From: Qipengyuania seohaensis
GTDB lineage: Bacteria > Pseudomonadota > Alphaproteobacteria > Sphingomonadales > Sphingomonadaceae
Assembly: GCF_002795865.1 (NCBI RefSeq)
Contig: NZ_CP024920.1
Coordinates: 2,205,001 to 2,269,000 of the forward strand
Reading direction: 5' to 3'
DNA: 64,000 nucleotides
Shown here: piece by piece, positions 42,137 to 52,297 of the stretch
Layout: every line of letters starts with the position of its first letter
Position numbering within the stretch: the first letter of the stretch is position 1
Translations under genes and position numbers: made by a program
Notes under the pieces: generated by a model
Database searches by the model: none
The model's input: only the letters and a program-made list of their open reading frames with translations
Told to the model about the DNA's origin: nothing

Positions 42137-43768
42137 TTACTGCATGATCGCCGGGGCTACGGCTTCCGGCAGCGAGTAGGCGACCGGAGCATCGGGCCCG
42201 AGCGGGATGCCGAGGTAGAACCAGCCCACGATCAGCAGGACGCCCGAAATCAGCAGCCATACCGAGTAAGGCAGCATCATCGCGGTCAGGCTACCGAGGC
42301 CGAAGTCCTTCTGCCAACGCTGGGCGAAGACCAGGATCAGCGGGAAATAGACCATCAGCGGCGTGATGATGTTGGTCGCGCTGTCACCCACGCGGTAGGC
42401 CGCCGTTGCACCTTCCGGGCTGATCCCGAGCAGCATGAGCATCGGCACGAGGATGGGGGCAAGCAGCGCCCATTTCGCGCTGGCCGAGCCGACGAACAGG
42501 TTCAGCAGGCCCGCAAAGATCACCATCAGTCCGAGCACGAGCGGCAGGGGCAGGCCCGTGCTCTCGATCCCCGCAGCGCCGTGGACGGCGGTGATGAGGC
42601 CGAGGTTGGACCAGCCGAACATTGCGACGAAGTGCGCGGCAGCGAAGGCGAGGACGAGGTAGTACCCCATGTCCTTCATGCTTTCGGCCATCATGTTGAC
42701 GAGATCGCGGTGGTCCTTGATCGTGCCGACCGCGCGGCCATAGGCCCAACCGGTCAGGAGGAAGAGCAGGAAGAAGCCCGCCACCAGCGACTGGTAGAGC
42801 GGCCGCAATTCGGTGTGGATCGAACAATCGGCAGCCGGAATGCCTTCGCAGGCGGCTTCGTCGACCAGCGGAGTTCCCGGAGCGAAGACCATCAGCGCCC
42901 ACAGGCCGACCACGAACAGAGCGGCGAGACCTGCGGCGCGCAGGCCCTTGCTGGCCTTATCTTCGTCGACTTCGGCAGGTGCGTCGTCACCCGCACCGGC
43001 AACTGCACCCTTGGTCCAGGCGCCAAGACGGGGTTCGATCACCTTGTCGGTGACGTACCAGATGATCGGCAGGTACAGCACGGTCATCGCCACGATGAAG
43101 TACCAGTTGCCTGCGATGTTTGCGGTCCAGCTGGGGTCGAGCGCGCTGGCGCCGACCGCTTCCTCGGTGATGCCGAACAGCAGCGCATCGAGCTGACCCG
43201 GCGAGACGTTGGCGGAGAAACCGCCCGAAACACCGGCGAAGGCAGCTGCGATACCGGCGAGGGGATGGCGTCCGGCAGCTGCAAACAGGATGCCTGCCAG
43301 TGGGATGAGGACGACATAACCTGCGTCTGCGGCGTGGTTGCCGATCATGGCGACCAGCGCGACCACGGGGGTCAGCAAGGCTTTCGGAGCGCTCTTGACC
43401 GCTTTCGACATGCCTGCAGCAAAGAAACCGGATCGTTCGGCGACACCTGCGCCCAGCATGACGACGAGGACATAGCCGAGCGGGTGGAAGTGGGTGAACG
43501 TCTTGGGCATTTCGACCCAAAGCCGCTGGATGTTCTCCGGCGACAACAGGCTGACCGCCTCGATGACCAGCGCACTTCCGGTGTTTTCATCGAGCGCGGT
43601 GGGGTGTTGGGCCGTCAGGCCAGACACCGCTGCGATCACGGAAACGATTACCAGTGCGATGATCAGGTAGAAGAATATGAATACCGGATCCGGCAGTTTG
43701 TTGCCTGTGCGCTCCACCCATCCGAGGATGCCCGTCTGCGTATTGGGTGCGGTACTCGCCTCTGCCAT
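42137..43768 (-). CDS. AbgT-family transporter
   Basis: The 543-aa protein has about 12 membrane segments and AbgT motifs: 'GILGWVERTGNKLPDPVFIF', 'HPLGYVLVVMLGAGVAERSG' and 'RVGDSATNIITPLMVYFPLI'. Family members export or import p-aminobenzoyl-glutamate, and some export sulfonamides. Substrate here is not determined. Confidence 0.93.
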   Translation of the reverse strand: MAEASTAPNTQTGILGWVERTGNKLPDPVFIFFYLIIALVIVSVIAAVSGLTAQHPTALDENTGSALVIEAVSLLSPENIQRLWVEMPKTFTHFHPLGYVLVVMLGAGVAERSGFFAAGMSKAVKSAPKALLTPVVALVAMIGNHAADAGYVVLIPLAGILFAAAGRHPLAGIAAAFAGVSGGFSANVSPGQLDALLFGITEEAVGASALDPSWTANIAGNWYFIVAMTVLYLPIIWYVTDKVIEPRLGAWTKGAVAGAGDDAPAEVDEDKASKGLRAAGLAALFVVGLWALMVFAPGTPLVDEAACEGIPAADCSIHTELRPLYQSLVAGFFLLFLLTGWAYGRAVGTIKDHRDLVNMMAESMKDMGYYLVLAFAAAHFVAMFGWSNLGLITAVHGAAGIESTGLPLPLVLGLMVIFAGLLNLFVGSASAKWALLAPILVPMLMLLGISPEGATAAYRVGDSATNIITPLMVYFPLILVFAQRWQKDFGLGSLTAMMLPYSVWLLISGVLLIVGWFYLGIPLGPDAPVAYSLPEAVAPAIMQ

Positions 43769-43870
43769 CGGAAATCCCTGTCGCTTGTCTTTTTCTGCGG
43801 TCGGGGCGTCATCCCCAATCCTGTCTGACGGCCTCCTTAACAGCTGTGGCCGCCCGCGCTAGGGCAAGCC

Positions 43871-44449
43871 ATGGCCAAGCTGTATTTCTATTTTGCCAGC
43901 ATGAACGCGGGGAAGAGCTCGACCTTGCTCCAGACCGCGTTCAACTATGGCGAACGCGGAATGCGAGTGTCCTTGTGGACCGCCGCACTCGACGACCGTC
44001 CAGGTTTCGGCGCGATTTCCAGCCGTATCGGCCTGGCGAGCGATGCCAATCGCTTCGAGCCGCAGACCGATATCGCCGCGCACGTTCTGGCCGAACATGC
44101 CGAGACGCCGCTCGCCTGCGTGCTGGTCGACGAAGCGCAGTTCCTGACACCCGCCCAGGTCTGGCAACTGGCAAGGCTGGCCGACGAGGCGGGAATTCCC
44201 GTCCTTTGCTATGGCCTGCGTACGGATTTCCAGGGCGAGCTGTTTCCCGGCTCCGCCACCTTGCTCGGCATTGCGGACAAGCTGGTCGAGATGAAGGCGG
44301 TTTGCGATTGCGGGCGCAAGGCGACGATGAACCTGCGGGTCGATGCAAACGGCAAGGCGGTCAGCGAAGGCGCACAGACCGAAATCGGCGGCAACGACCG
44401 CTACGTCGCCATGTGTCGCAGGCATTTTTCGCAGGCGCTGGAGCAATAG
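43871..44449 (+). CDS. tdk: Thymidine kinase
   Basis: The 192-aa product has Walker A 'SMNAGKSSTLLQ', 'VLVDEAQFLTPAQVWQLARL' and 'YGLRTDFQGELFPGS', as in type II thymidine kinases. The lid-zinc cysteines are in 'CDCGRKATMNLRV' and the C-terminal 'MCRRHF'. It salvages thymidine. Confidence 0.96.
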   Translation: MAKLYFYFASMNAGKSSTLLQTAFNYGERGMRVSLWTAALDDRPGFGAISSRIGLASDANRFEPQTDIAAHVLAEHAETPLACVLVDEAQFLTPAQVWQLARLADEAGIPVLCYGLRTDFQGELFPGSATLLGIADKLVEMKAVCDCGRKATMNLRVDANGKAVSEGAQTEIGGNDRYVAMCRRHFSQALEQ

Positions 44450-44486
44450 GGGTGCGCAGGCGCACTCTGCACCCTATCTTGGTTCG

Positions 44487-45176
44487 ATGACGGAAACACT
44501 CATTCTCGCGGCGATCCTTATCCCGTGCCTGATCATCGCCATCGTGTTTCACGAGGTGGCGCATGGCTGGGCGGCGCTCGCGCTGGGGGATCCCACGGCA
44601 AAAGAGAAGCGCAGGCTATCCTTTAACCCGATCCGCCATGTCGATCCGATTGGCACCCTGCTCGTACCGGGAGCGCTTGCCTTGTTCGGCGGGCCGGTCT
44701 TCGGTTGGGCAAAGCCGGTCCCGGTCAATCCCCGTCGCCTCGACAATCCGCGTTACGGGATGATGGCGGTCGCAGCGGCCGGACCCGGGATGAACATCGC
44801 CCTCGCATTTCTGGCTGCGATCATCGTCGGGATTGCCGCGGCTTTCGCGACCAATTGGGGAACGTCATTGCCGGAATGGGCGCTGACTGCATTCACCTAT
44901 TTCATTCTCATCAATACCTTTCTCGCCCTGTTCAACCTTCTGCCCATCCCGCCGTTCGACGGCTCCCATATCCTTGGCGGCCTCTTGCCGCAAAAATGGG
45001 CGAGGCACTGGCAAAAGCTCCAGGCGCTGGGGATGACGCTGATCTTGGTCATTATCGCGGCTGCATGGATTTTCCCGGAGGCGCGGTGGATCGAGAAAAC
45101 GATCTGGCCCACGGTCATGTGGATCATGGAATTCTTCGCGGGCATCGCGCAGTCGGTCGAACTGGCGCTATCCTGA
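44487..45176 (+). CDS. Site-2-protease-type M50 membrane metalloprotease
   Basis: The start at 44487 gives 229 aa with zinc motif 'FHEVAHGWAA' in the first helix and the second-site 'LFNLLPIPPFDGSHIL', plus 4-6 membrane segments. It lacks a PDZ domain, as in the small M50B group. It may cleave membrane substrates; targets unknown. The stop overlaps the truB ATG. Confidence 0.9.
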   Translation: MTETLILAAILIPCLIIAIVFHEVAHGWAALALGDPTAKEKRRLSFNPIRHVDPIGTLLVPGALALFGGPVFGWAKPVPVNPRRLDNPRYGMMAVAAAGPGMNIALAFLAAIIVGIAAAFATNWGTSLPEWALTAFTYFILINTFLALFNLLPIPPFDGSHILGGLLPQKWARHWQKLQALGMTLILVIIAAAWIFPEARWIEKTIWPTVMWIMEFFAGIAQSVELALS

Positions 45177-46174
45177 TGGACCTGCAAAAACCCGCCCCGC
45201 ACGGCTGGATCGTGCTCGACAAGCCGCGCGGGCTGGGCTCGACGCAGGCCGTCGGCATGGTCAAGCGGGTCCTGCGCCAAGGCGGCCATGCCAAGACCAA
45301 GGTCGGCCACGGCGGCACGCTCGATCCGCTGGCCGAAGGCGTGTTGCCGATCGCGCTCGGCGAGGCGACCAAGCTGGCCGGGCGAATGCTCGATGCCAGC
45401 AAGATTTACGAGTTTACGATCCAGTTTGGCGAGGAGACCGACACGCTCGACACCGAAGGTGAAGTGATCCAGCGTAGCGACCGCCGCCCTCCGATGGTCG
45501 CAATCGCTGCGGTGCTGCAGCACTTCACCGGAGAGATCGAGCAGATCCCGCCCAAATATTCCGCTCTCAAGATCGACGGCAAGCGTGCCTACGACCTCGC
45601 CCGTGCCGGCGAAGAGGTGGAGATGAAGACCCGGCGCGTCACGATCCACAGCCTGACCATGGCGGGGGAGCGCGAGGATCCCGAGCTGCGGTCTGCCTTC
45701 CAGACTGGCGCAGGGCGTCCGGACCCTTACGATGTGGCAGCTCCGCTGGAACTTGCGGAAGCCGTGACGCTGACAGCGCATGTGTCGAAAGGGACATACA
45801 TCCGCGCTCTTGCACGGGACATCGCGCGTGCGCTTGGAAGTGTCGGCCATGTTACCTATCTCAGGCGCATCAAGGCTGGCCCCTTCCATCAAAATCAGGC
45901 GATTTCGCTGGACAAGCTGGAGGAAATCGCTAAGGGCGCGCCTCTTGAATACCTACTCCTGCCGCTAGAGGCGGGGCTGGACGACATCCCGGCTCTTCCC
46001 CTCGATCCCGACAGCGCGCAGGCGGTCCGCCAGGGCCGGGTATTGTCGGAACTGCCCCACACCGACGGGCTCTATTTTGCGAAGCTGGAGGATACTCCCG
46101 TTGCGCTGGTGGAACTTATCGGAGGGACGGCCAAGGTCGTCCGGGGCTTCAACCTACCGGATGTCGCGGAGTAG
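45176..46174 (+). CDS. truB: tRNA pseudouridine-55 synthase TruB
   Basis: The 332-aa product has '[20 protein letters not shown]' and the catalytic Asp in '[20 protein letters not shown]', plus '[20 protein letters not shown]'. It modifies U55 in tRNA. The ATG at 45176 shares a base with the M50 gene stop; a longer upstream frame overlaps that gene and was not used. rpsO follows after seven bases. Confidence 0.97.
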   Translation: MDLQKPAPHGWIVLDKPRGLGSTQAVGMVKRVLRQGGHAKTKVGHGGTLDPLAEGVLPIALGEATKLAGRMLDASKIYEFTIQFGEETDTLDTEGEVIQRSDRRPPMVAIAAVLQHFTGEIEQIPPKYSALKIDGKRAYDLARAGEEVEMKTRRVTIHSLTMAGEREDPELRSAFQTGAGRPDPYDVAAPLELAEAVTLTAHVSKGTYIRALARDIARALGSVGHVTYLRRIKAGPFHQNQAISLDKLEEIAKGAPLEYLLLPLEAGLDDIPALPLDPDSAQAVRQGRVLSELPHTDGLYFAKLEDTPVALVELIGGTAKVVRGFNLPDVAE

Positions 46175-46181
46175 AATGAAT

Positions 46182-46451
46182 ATGACGATTACCGCCGAGA
46201 AGAAGCAAGAGATCATCAAGGACAACGCGCAGGCAGACGGCGACACCGGTTCGCCCGAAGTACAGGTCGCGATCCTGACGGAACGTATCCGCAACCTGAC
46301 GGATCACTTCAAGGCCAACCACAAGGACAACCACTCGCGTCGCGGCCTTCTGATGATGGTCAACAAGCGCCGTAACCTCCTCGCCTATCTCAAGAAGAAG
46401 GATGTGGAGCGTTACAACGCCCTGATCGCGAAGCTGGGTCTTCGTAAGTAA
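46182..46451 (+). CDS. rpsO: 30S ribosomal protein S15
   Basis: The 89-aa product ([20 protein letters not shown]... ending LIAKLGLRK) carries the S15 signature '[19 protein letters not shown]'. It binds 16S rRNA. The conserved truB-rpsO-pnp order is kept, with a hairpin after rpsO. Confidence 0.98.
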   Translation: MTITAEKKQEIIKDNAQADGDTGSPEVQVAILTERIRNLTDHFKANHKDNHSRRGLLMMVNKRRNLLAYLKKKDVERYNALIAKLGLRK

Positions 46452-46459
46452 GAGTTTCG

Positions 46460-46490
46460 AGAAGGGCGGCTCGGCAAGGGTCGCCCTTCT
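46460..46490 (+). terminator. Hairpin after rpsO
   Basis: AGAAGGGCG (46460-46468) pairs with CGCCCTTCT (46482-46490) over 13 bases. The U-tract is weak (TCGCATTTGG), so it may act as a partial terminator or an RNase-processing hairpin ahead of pnp. Confidence 0.65.
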
Positions 46491-46633
46491 TCGCATTTGG
46501 CCCCCTGCGCAATCCGGCACAGGAGCTTCAATGAGGCAGTACACTACGCCTCGCACCGGACCGGGACGGATTACCCGGCACAAGTAGGCCCCGCTCCGCA
46601 ATATGGCGGCCCGCGGGTTCATAAGGAAAATAC

Positions 46634-48928
46634 ATGTTCGACAAGAAAACCGTATCGATTGAATGGGGCGGAAAAACCCTCACTCTCGAAACCGGTCAGA
46701 TCGCCCGTCAGGCTGACGGCGCCGTGCTGGCCACCTATGGCGAAACCGTGGTGCTCTGCGCCGTGACCGCCGCCAAGAGTGTACGCGAAGGGCAGGATTT
46801 CTTCCCGCTGACCGTCCACTACCAGGAAAAATTCTCCGCCGCGGGCCGTATCCCGGGCGGCTTCTTCAAGCGCGAAGGCCGCGCCACGGAGAAGGAAACG
46901 CTGACCTCCCGTCTGATCGACCGCCCCGTGCGTCCGCTCTTCCCGGAAGGCTTCTACAACGAAATCAACGTCATCGCGCAGGTCCTGTCCTATGACGGCG
47001 AGACCGAACCCGATATCGTCGCGATGATCGCCGCTTCGGCTGCACTGACCATCTCGGGCGTGCCCTTCATGGGTCCGATCGGCGCGGCACGCGTCGGCTT
47101 CTCGAACGACGGCGAATACATCCTCAACCCGAGCCTGGGCGATGCGCTTGGCGAAGACGGTCGTCTCGACCTCGTCGTCGCTGCGACGCAGGACGCGGTG
47201 ATGATGGTCGAATCCGAAGCCAAGGAACTGACCGAGGAAGAAATGCTCGGCGCAATCATGTTCGCGCATGAGGAAAGCCGCAAGGTCATCGGCGCGATCA
47301 TCGATCTTGCCGAACAGGCTGCCAAGGATCCGTGGGAAGTCGACATGTCCGACGACACCTCGGCCATCAAGGAAAAGCTGCGCGGCATCGTCGGCAACGA
47401 CATCGCAGCTGCCTACAAGCTGACCGACAAGTCGGCCCGTTCGGACGCGCTCAACGAAGCACGCGCCAAGGCCAAGGAAGCTTTCGCAGAGGAAGAACCG
47501 CAGACGCAGATGGTCGCCAACAAGGCGGTCAAGAAGCTGGAAGCGGAAATCGTTCGCGGCGCCATCCTGAAGGACGGCCAGCGTATCGACGGCCGTAAGC
47601 TCGACCAGGTTCGCCCGATCGAAGCCATGGTCGGCCTGCTGCCCCGTACGCACGGTTCGGCCCTGTTCACGCGCGGTGAAACGCAGGCAATCTGCACCAC
47701 CACGCTGGGCACCAAGGATGCTGAGCAGATGATCGACGGTCTCGAAGGCCTGTCGTACAACCACTTCATGCTGCACTATAACTTCCCGCCCTATTCGGTC
47801 GGCGAAGTTGGTCGCTTCGGCTTCACCAGCCGCCGCGAAACCGGTCACGGCAAGCTCGCATGGCGCGCGCTGCACCCGGTGCTGCCGAGCCATGAAGACT
47901 TCCCGTATACCATCCGTATCCTGTCGGACATCACCGAGTCGAACGGCTCGTCCTCGATGGCGACCGTTTGCGGTGGCTGTCTGTCGATGATGGACGCCGG
48001 CGTACCGATCGATCGTCCCGTTTCCGGTATCGCCATGGGCCTGATCCTCGAAGGCGACGACTTTGCCGTTCTGTCGGATATCCTGGGTGACGAAGATCAC
48101 CTCGGCGACATGGACTTCAAGGTTGCCGGTTCGGAAAGCGGCATCACCTCGCTGCAGATGGACATCAAGGTTGCCGGCATCACGCAGGAAATCATGACCA
48201 AGGCGCTCGAACAGGCGAAGGCCGGCCGTGCGCACATCCTTGGCGAGATGACCAAGGCGCTTTCGGGTGCTCGCGGTGAAGTGTCCAAGCACGCTCCGCG
48301 TATCGAAACGATGCAAATCGACAAGTCGAAGATCCGCGACGTCATCGGTACGGGCGGCAAGGTCATCCGCGAAATCGTCGCCGAAACCGGTGCCAAGGTC
48401 GACATCGACGACGAGGGCGTGATCAAGATCAGCTCCTCGAACGCCGACGAGATCGCCGCAGCGCGTGCGTGGATCGAAGGCATCGTCGAAGAGGCGGAAG
48501 TCGGCAAGATCTACAACGGCAAGGTCGTCAACATCGTCGACTTCGGCGCATTCGTGAACTTCATGGGCGGCAAGGACGGTCTCGTCCATGTCAGCGAAAT
48601 GAAGAACGAACGCGTGGAAAAGCCGACCGACGTCGTGTCGGAAGGCCAGGAAGTTAAGGTCAAGGTCCTCGAGATCGACCAGCGCGGCAAGGTCCGCCTG
48701 TCGATGCGCGTGGTCGACCAGGAAACCGGCGAAGAGCTGGAAGACACCCGCCCGCCGCGCGAACCGCGTGGTGATCGTGGTGACCGCGGCCCGCGTGGCG
48801 GCGGCGGTGGTCGCGGCGGCGATCGTCGTGGCGGCCGTGGCGGTCCCCGTCGCGATCGCGGTGACCGGGACGGCGGAAACAAGGACGGTGGCGGTGAAGC
48901 CCACGTCCCTGACTTCCTCAAGGACTGA
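46634..48928 (+). CDS. pnp: Polyribonucleotide nucleotidyltransferase (PNPase)
   Basis: The 764-aa product has two RNase PH domains (about 1-230 and 310-545; '[20 protein letters not shown]', '[20 protein letters not shown]'), a KH domain ('[20 protein letters not shown]') and S1 ('[20 protein letters not shown]'). The last 50 or so residues are an Arg/Gly/Asp-rich tail with GDRG and RGG repeats, absent in E. coli. It degrades RNA 3' to 5'. A terminator follows. Confidence 0.98.
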   Translation: MFDKKTVSIEWGGKTLTLETGQIARQADGAVLATYGETVVLCAVTAAKSVREGQDFFPLTVHYQEKFSAAGRIPGGFFKREGRATEKETLTSRLIDRPVRPLFPEGFYNEINVIAQVLSYDGETEPDIVAMIAASAALTISGVPFMGPIGAARVGFSNDGEYILNPSLGDALGEDGRLDLVVAATQDAVMMVESEAKELTEEEMLGAIMFAHEESRKVIGAIIDLAEQAAKDPWEVDMSDDTSAIKEKLRGIVGNDIAAAYKLTDKSARSDALNEARAKAKEAFAEEEPQTQMVANKAVKKLEAEIVRGAILKDGQRIDGRKLDQVRPIEAMVGLLPRTHGSALFTRGETQAICTTTLGTKDAEQMIDGLEGLSYNHFMLHYNFPPYSVGEVGRFGFTSRRETGHGKLAWRALHPVLPSHEDFPYTIRILSDITESNGSSSMATVCGGCLSMMDAGVPIDRPVSGIAMGLILEGDDFAVLSDILGDEDHLGDMDFKVAGSESGITSLQMDIKVAGITQEIMTKALEQAKAGRAHILGEMTKALSGARGEVSKHAPRIETMQIDKSKIRDVIGTGGKVIREIVAETGAKVDIDDEGVIKISSSNADEIAAARAWIEGIVEEAEVGKIYNGKVVNIVDFGAFVNFMGGKDGLVHVSEMKNERVEKPTDVVSEGQEVKVKVLEIDQRGKVRLSMRVVDQETGEELEDTRPPREPRGDRGDRGPRGGGGGRGGDRRGGRGGPRRDRGDRDGGNKDGGGEAHVPDFLKD

Positions 48929-48951
48929 TCCGGCAACAGCCGATTGAAGAG

Positions 48952-48981
48952 GGGCCGCGGGGAAACCTGCGGCCCTTTTTT
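48952..48981 (+). terminator. Rho-independent terminator after pnp
   Basis: A 10-bp stem (48952-48961 with 48966-48975, one G-U pair) is capped by a GAAA tetraloop and followed by six T (48976-48981). Textbook form. Confidence 0.95.
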
Positions 48982-49110
48982 CATGCCCGGGCCCGGTGTG
49001 CTATGGTCGCGTCCGGATGGCGCCGCAGCACAACGCGCGAGTCGTCTCATCAAGGATTACTGGTCGCATAGGTGTCGCCGGGTCGCTTAACCGCATGAGG
49101 GAGAGCGAAG

Positions 49111-50172
49111 ATGAGCGAACAAATCGATATGGCCAGGGTCGAGGAACTGGCCGGCAAGGTAATCGGCGACGTGGCCGGCGCACTCAGCCTGTACATGGCA
49201 TATCTGGGCGACCAGACCGGCGTATTCGAAGCGATGGACGAATTGGGACGCGTGTCCGTTTCGCAGCTTGCCGAGCATACCGGCATGAACGAGAAATACC
49301 TGCACCAATGGCTCGGTTCGGTCAGTGCGGCGGGTTACGTGAATTTCCATCCGGAGGACGAGACCTTTTCCATCAGTCCGGAACAGGCGCTGATTTTTTC
49401 GCGCGAAGGCCAACCTGCCTGCATGCAGGGCTTTATCCAGGCCGTAGTGTCGCAATATGAAAGCCACGAGAAGGCGGTGAAAACCTTCAAAAGCGGGAAG
49501 GGGCGCCCCTGGAGCGACCAGAGCGAATGCTGTTTCTGCGGCACCGATCGCTTCTTCCGGCCCGGTTATGCGGCGAACCTGACCAACGAATGGATACCCG
49601 CCCTCGACGGAGTGGAGGAAAAGCTCAAGGCTGGAGCAAAGATTGCCGATATCGGCTGCGGGCATGGTTCATCGGCCATATTGATGGCTCAGGCCTATCC
49701 GAAATCGACCGTCCACGGATACGACTTTCACGAACCATCGATCGAGGAAGCCAGACGCAAGGCAAAGGCTGCCGGCGTCGACAATGTGCAGTTCGAAGTG
49801 GCCTCGGCGCAGGATTATCCCGGCGAAGGTTATGATTTCGCGTGCATCTTCGATGCGCTGCACGACATGGGCGACCCGGTCGGAGCATCGCGCCATATTC
49901 GCGAAACGCTGAAGGAGGACGGGACCTTCATGCTGGTGGAGCCGATGGCCGGCGACAGCATGGCCGATAACATGCATCCTCTTGGCCAGATATTCTACGC
50001 CTTCTCGACCACGGTTTGCACGCCCGCGTCGCTGGCACAGGATGTGGGCCTTGGCCTGGGCGCCCAGGCGGGACAACAGCGGCTTACCGGAGTGCTGAAC
50101 AAAGCGGGCTTCGGAAAGGTGCGCCGTGCGTCGGAAACGCCGACCAACATGGTTCTCGAAGTGACCGGCTAG
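49111..50172 (+). CDS. Class I SAM-dependent methyltransferase with N-terminal winged helix
   Basis: The 353-aa product has an N-terminal helical/winged part ('LYMAYLGDQTGVFEAMDELG', 'SQLAEHTGMNEKYLHQWLGS') and a SAM domain from about 165 ('KIADIGCGHGSSAILMAQAY', 'FACIFDALHDMGDPVGASRH', 'EDGTFMLVEPMAGDSM'). The layout resembles small-molecule O-methyltransferases and RebM-like enzymes. Substrate unknown. Confidence 0.8.
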   Translation: MSEQIDMARVEELAGKVIGDVAGALSLYMAYLGDQTGVFEAMDELGRVSVSQLAEHTGMNEKYLHQWLGSVSAAGYVNFHPEDETFSISPEQALIFSREGQPACMQGFIQAVVSQYESHEKAVKTFKSGKGRPWSDQSECCFCGTDRFFRPGYAANLTNEWIPALDGVEEKLKAGAKIADIGCGHGSSAILMAQAYPKSTVHGYDFHEPSIEEARRKAKAAGVDNVQFEVASAQDYPGEGYDFACIFDALHDMGDPVGASRHIRETLKEDGTFMLVEPMAGDSMADNMHPLGQIFYAFSTTVCTPASLAQDVGLGLGAQAGQQRLTGVLNKAGFGKVRRASETPTNMVLEVTG

Positions 50173-50229
50173 CTATCGCTGGCGAGACATAGACGCTATC
50201 GGGGCGGTCAAATCGAACTGGAGATCCCG

Positions 50230-50910
50230 ATGCTACCGCGCGAAACCGTCGCCACTGCCGAAGTGCCCAATGGCGAAACGCTGACCCTGATCAGTCATGG
50301 ACGCGATTTCATCATCATGGTGGGGCGCGACGAACTGATGGGAACGCGCATGCAGTTCAGCGAGGAACAGCTTGCCGAACTGACACTGGCAGAACTCGAC
50401 AAGTCCGATCCGCTCGTGCTGATCGGCGGCTACGGCATGGGATTCACCTTCCGCAAGGCGCTGGAGAAGGCGAGCGAACGTGCGCAGATCGTCGTGGCGG
50501 AAGTCGTGCCGGAAATCCTGGAATGGGCCGAGGGGCCGCTCTCCGAACTGACCGGAGACACCCTGTCCGATCCGCGCGGGGAAGTGGTCCTGTGCGACGT
50601 CGCAGCGCTGATCGACGATGCGAACGACGGGACCTGCGAGAAGTGGGACGCGATCCTCCTCGACGTCGATAACGGGCCGGATGGGATCGTGCGCGATGGC
50701 AACCAGCGTCTTTACTCGACTACCGGCCTCGGCAAGGCCCGCGACGCGTTGCGTCCCGGGGGTATTCTCGCCGTCTGGTCCGCGGCACCCGATTTCAAGT
50801 TCAGCCGCAGATTGAAGGAAGCGGGCTTCGATGTCGAAGAACGCCGTGTCCGCGCCCGGCCCAACAACAAGGGGCCGCACCACACCATCTGGTTCGCGCG
50901 CAAGCGCTAG
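50230..50910 (+). CDS. Spermidine-synthase-like SAM-fold protein
   Basis: The 226-aa product has 'LVLIGGYGMGFTFRKALEKA', 'VAEVVPEILEWAEGPLSEL' and 'WDAILLDVDNGPDGIVRDGN', matching the SpeE-like Rossmann fold. It lacks the N-terminal beta-barrel of true spermidine synthase and may be a methyltransferase. Possibly co-transcribed with the previous methyltransferase (57-base gap). Confidence 0.75.
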   Translation: MLPRETVATAEVPNGETLTLISHGRDFIIMVGRDELMGTRMQFSEEQLAELTLAELDKSDPLVLIGGYGMGFTFRKALEKASERAQIVVAEVVPEILEWAEGPLSELTGDTLSDPRGEVVLCDVAALIDDANDGTCEKWDAILLDVDNGPDGIVRDGNQRLYSTTGLGKARDALRPGGILAVWSAAPDFKFSRRLKEAGFDVEERRVRARPNNKGPHHTIWFARKR

Positions 50911-50924
50911 GCACTATTGGCGCC

Positions 50925-52109
50925 CTACGCGACCTGCGTCAGCGGCGTGCTAGCGGGGAGGAACTCGGTAAGGGCGACGCTGCGATCCCGGCCGGCTTCT
51001 TTTGCTGCATAGAGCGCCTTGTCGGCACGGCTCATGGCGGTTGAGAGCGTGTCGGTCCTCGACATCGCCGTCAGGCCGGCGCTGGCCGTGACCGGTAGGC
51101 TCATCTCCGGAACTGAAATGCGCACGGCGCTGGTGATACGGCAGCGCGCTTTCTCCGCGATATTCTGCCAGTCGTCTCCATAGACGAGGATGACGAATTC
51201 CTCACCGCCCAAGCGTGCGACGAAGACGTCTTCGGACCTCAAGGCCTGTGCCGCGGCGACAAGCACACGGTCGCCCATTTCGTGACCGAAGGTATCGTTC
51301 ACGAGCTTGAAGTGGTCGCAATCGATCAGCGCGAGCCCTGCCGGCCTGCGCGCGGTGTCGAAAGCGAGGTGCTGGTCCAGCCCGCGCCGGTTGGCGATAT
51401 TGGTCAGCGGATCGATCAGCATGAGTTGTTCGGCGGCCTCGATGTTGGCCAGCGCGCGGTCCCGCTCCAGCTTGATGCGACCGAAACCGTACATGATGCC
51501 GAGGAAAGTGATGACGAGGTCGAACGACAATGCCGTAAGCACCAGTCGCGGCCAGTGCGGAATGGTCTCCCTGGCGAAGAATTCATAAGCGAAAGCACCG
51601 AGGCCCAGCAGCACGAGCGGCCCCCAGACGATCGCCTGCAACTTGGCGACGCGGCTGTGACGTCGGATGGCTGCGAGAAGGCTATTGCCGAGCAGGAAGC
51701 TCGCGGTCAGCAGTGCGAAGTCGTGCAGCTGGTGGAAAATCGGCCAGCTCGTACCGAGAAACGTCGCGGCTGAAGCAAAGATGCCCAGAGGAAGAATATA
51801 CCACAGATGCCTGCGATGGGGTCCGAGATCGATGTGCGGTTCGACATATGTCGCAAAGAAGGGGCCGGTACACGCTACACCGAGGGCCAGCGCGACTTCC
51901 CCAAGGCCGCGGTTATCCAGTCCTGCGATCAGCCCTTCGGCAGGGCCAGGCGAGAGCAGCGCAATCGTCATTGCGGCGAAGCAGGCGATACGCAGGGCGC
52001 ACCACAAGAGATAGTCGCGGCGGACGAATGGATAGAGGGCCAGCGACGTTACGCTGACCACTATCGCTATTCCCATAAAGGCGCCGAATGACGCGCTTGC
52101 CCAATCCAT
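50925..52109 (-). CDS. Membrane-bound diguanylate cyclase (GGDEF)
   Basis: The 394-aa product has about six or seven membrane helices (1-210) and a GGDEF domain ('IDPLTNIANRRGLDQHLAFD', 'LIDCDHFKLVNDTFGHEMGD', active site 'RLGGEEFVILV'). The signature is GGEEF, which is catalytically competent. An RxxD-type inhibitory site is not obvious. It makes c-di-GMP in response to an unknown membrane signal. Confidence 0.92.
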   Translation of the reverse strand: MDWASASFGAFMGIAIVVSVTSLALYPFVRRDYLLWCALRIACFAAMTIALLSPGPAEGLIAGLDNRGLGEVALALGVACTGPFFATYVEPHIDLGPHRRHLWYILPLGIFASAATFLGTSWPIFHQLHDFALLTASFLLGNSLLAAIRRHSRVAKLQAIVWGPLVLLGLGAFAYEFFARETIPHWPRLVLTALSFDLVITFLGIMYGFGRIKLERDRALANIEAAEQLMLIDPLTNIANRRGLDQHLAFDTARRPAGLALIDCDHFKLVNDTFGHEMGDRVLVAAAQALRSEDVFVARLGGEEFVILVYGDDWQNIAEKARCRITSAVRISVPEMSLPVTASAGLTAMSRTDTLSTAMSRADKALYAAKEAGRDRSVALTEFLPASTPLTQVA

Positions 52110-52214
52110 GACGATCCTTGTCCTCGAACGTGTCCGTTAACAAAGGACACACTCCCCTTTTCGCAGGAAGAGGTGACAGGGTGGTCAATCGATATGGTTT
52201 AGGGCGAGGAAAGA

Positions 52215-52254
52215 TTTCGCGAAGGATGGCGGTTTTCTACCATTCTTCGCGAAA
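52215..52254. repeat. 15-bp inverted repeat containing two TTCGCGAA palindromes
   Basis: TTTCGCGAAGGATGG (52215-52229) and CCATTCTTCGCGAAA (52240-52254) match at 14 of 15 positions over a 10-base loop. Each arm itself contains the palindrome TTCGCGAA. It lies between the ends of gcrA and the start of the diguanylate cyclase, in a 188-base gap with no gene. It could be the gcrA terminator or a paired operator. Confidence 0.6.
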
Positions 52255-52297
52255 TTTAGGTCTTTAGATTTTGGCACGATAACCCATGCCGGTCCGC

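Noticed and set aside
44705..45175. Long upstream extension of truB
   Set aside because: The extension lies wholly inside the M50 protease gene in another frame; the ATG at 45176 gives a normal TruB.
46619..48904. 761-codon frame opposite pnp, and similar long frames opposite nusA, infB and the secretin
   Set aside because: Shadow frames of high-GC genes. The plus-strand proteins are full-length known families; the antisense ones are low-complexity with no domains.
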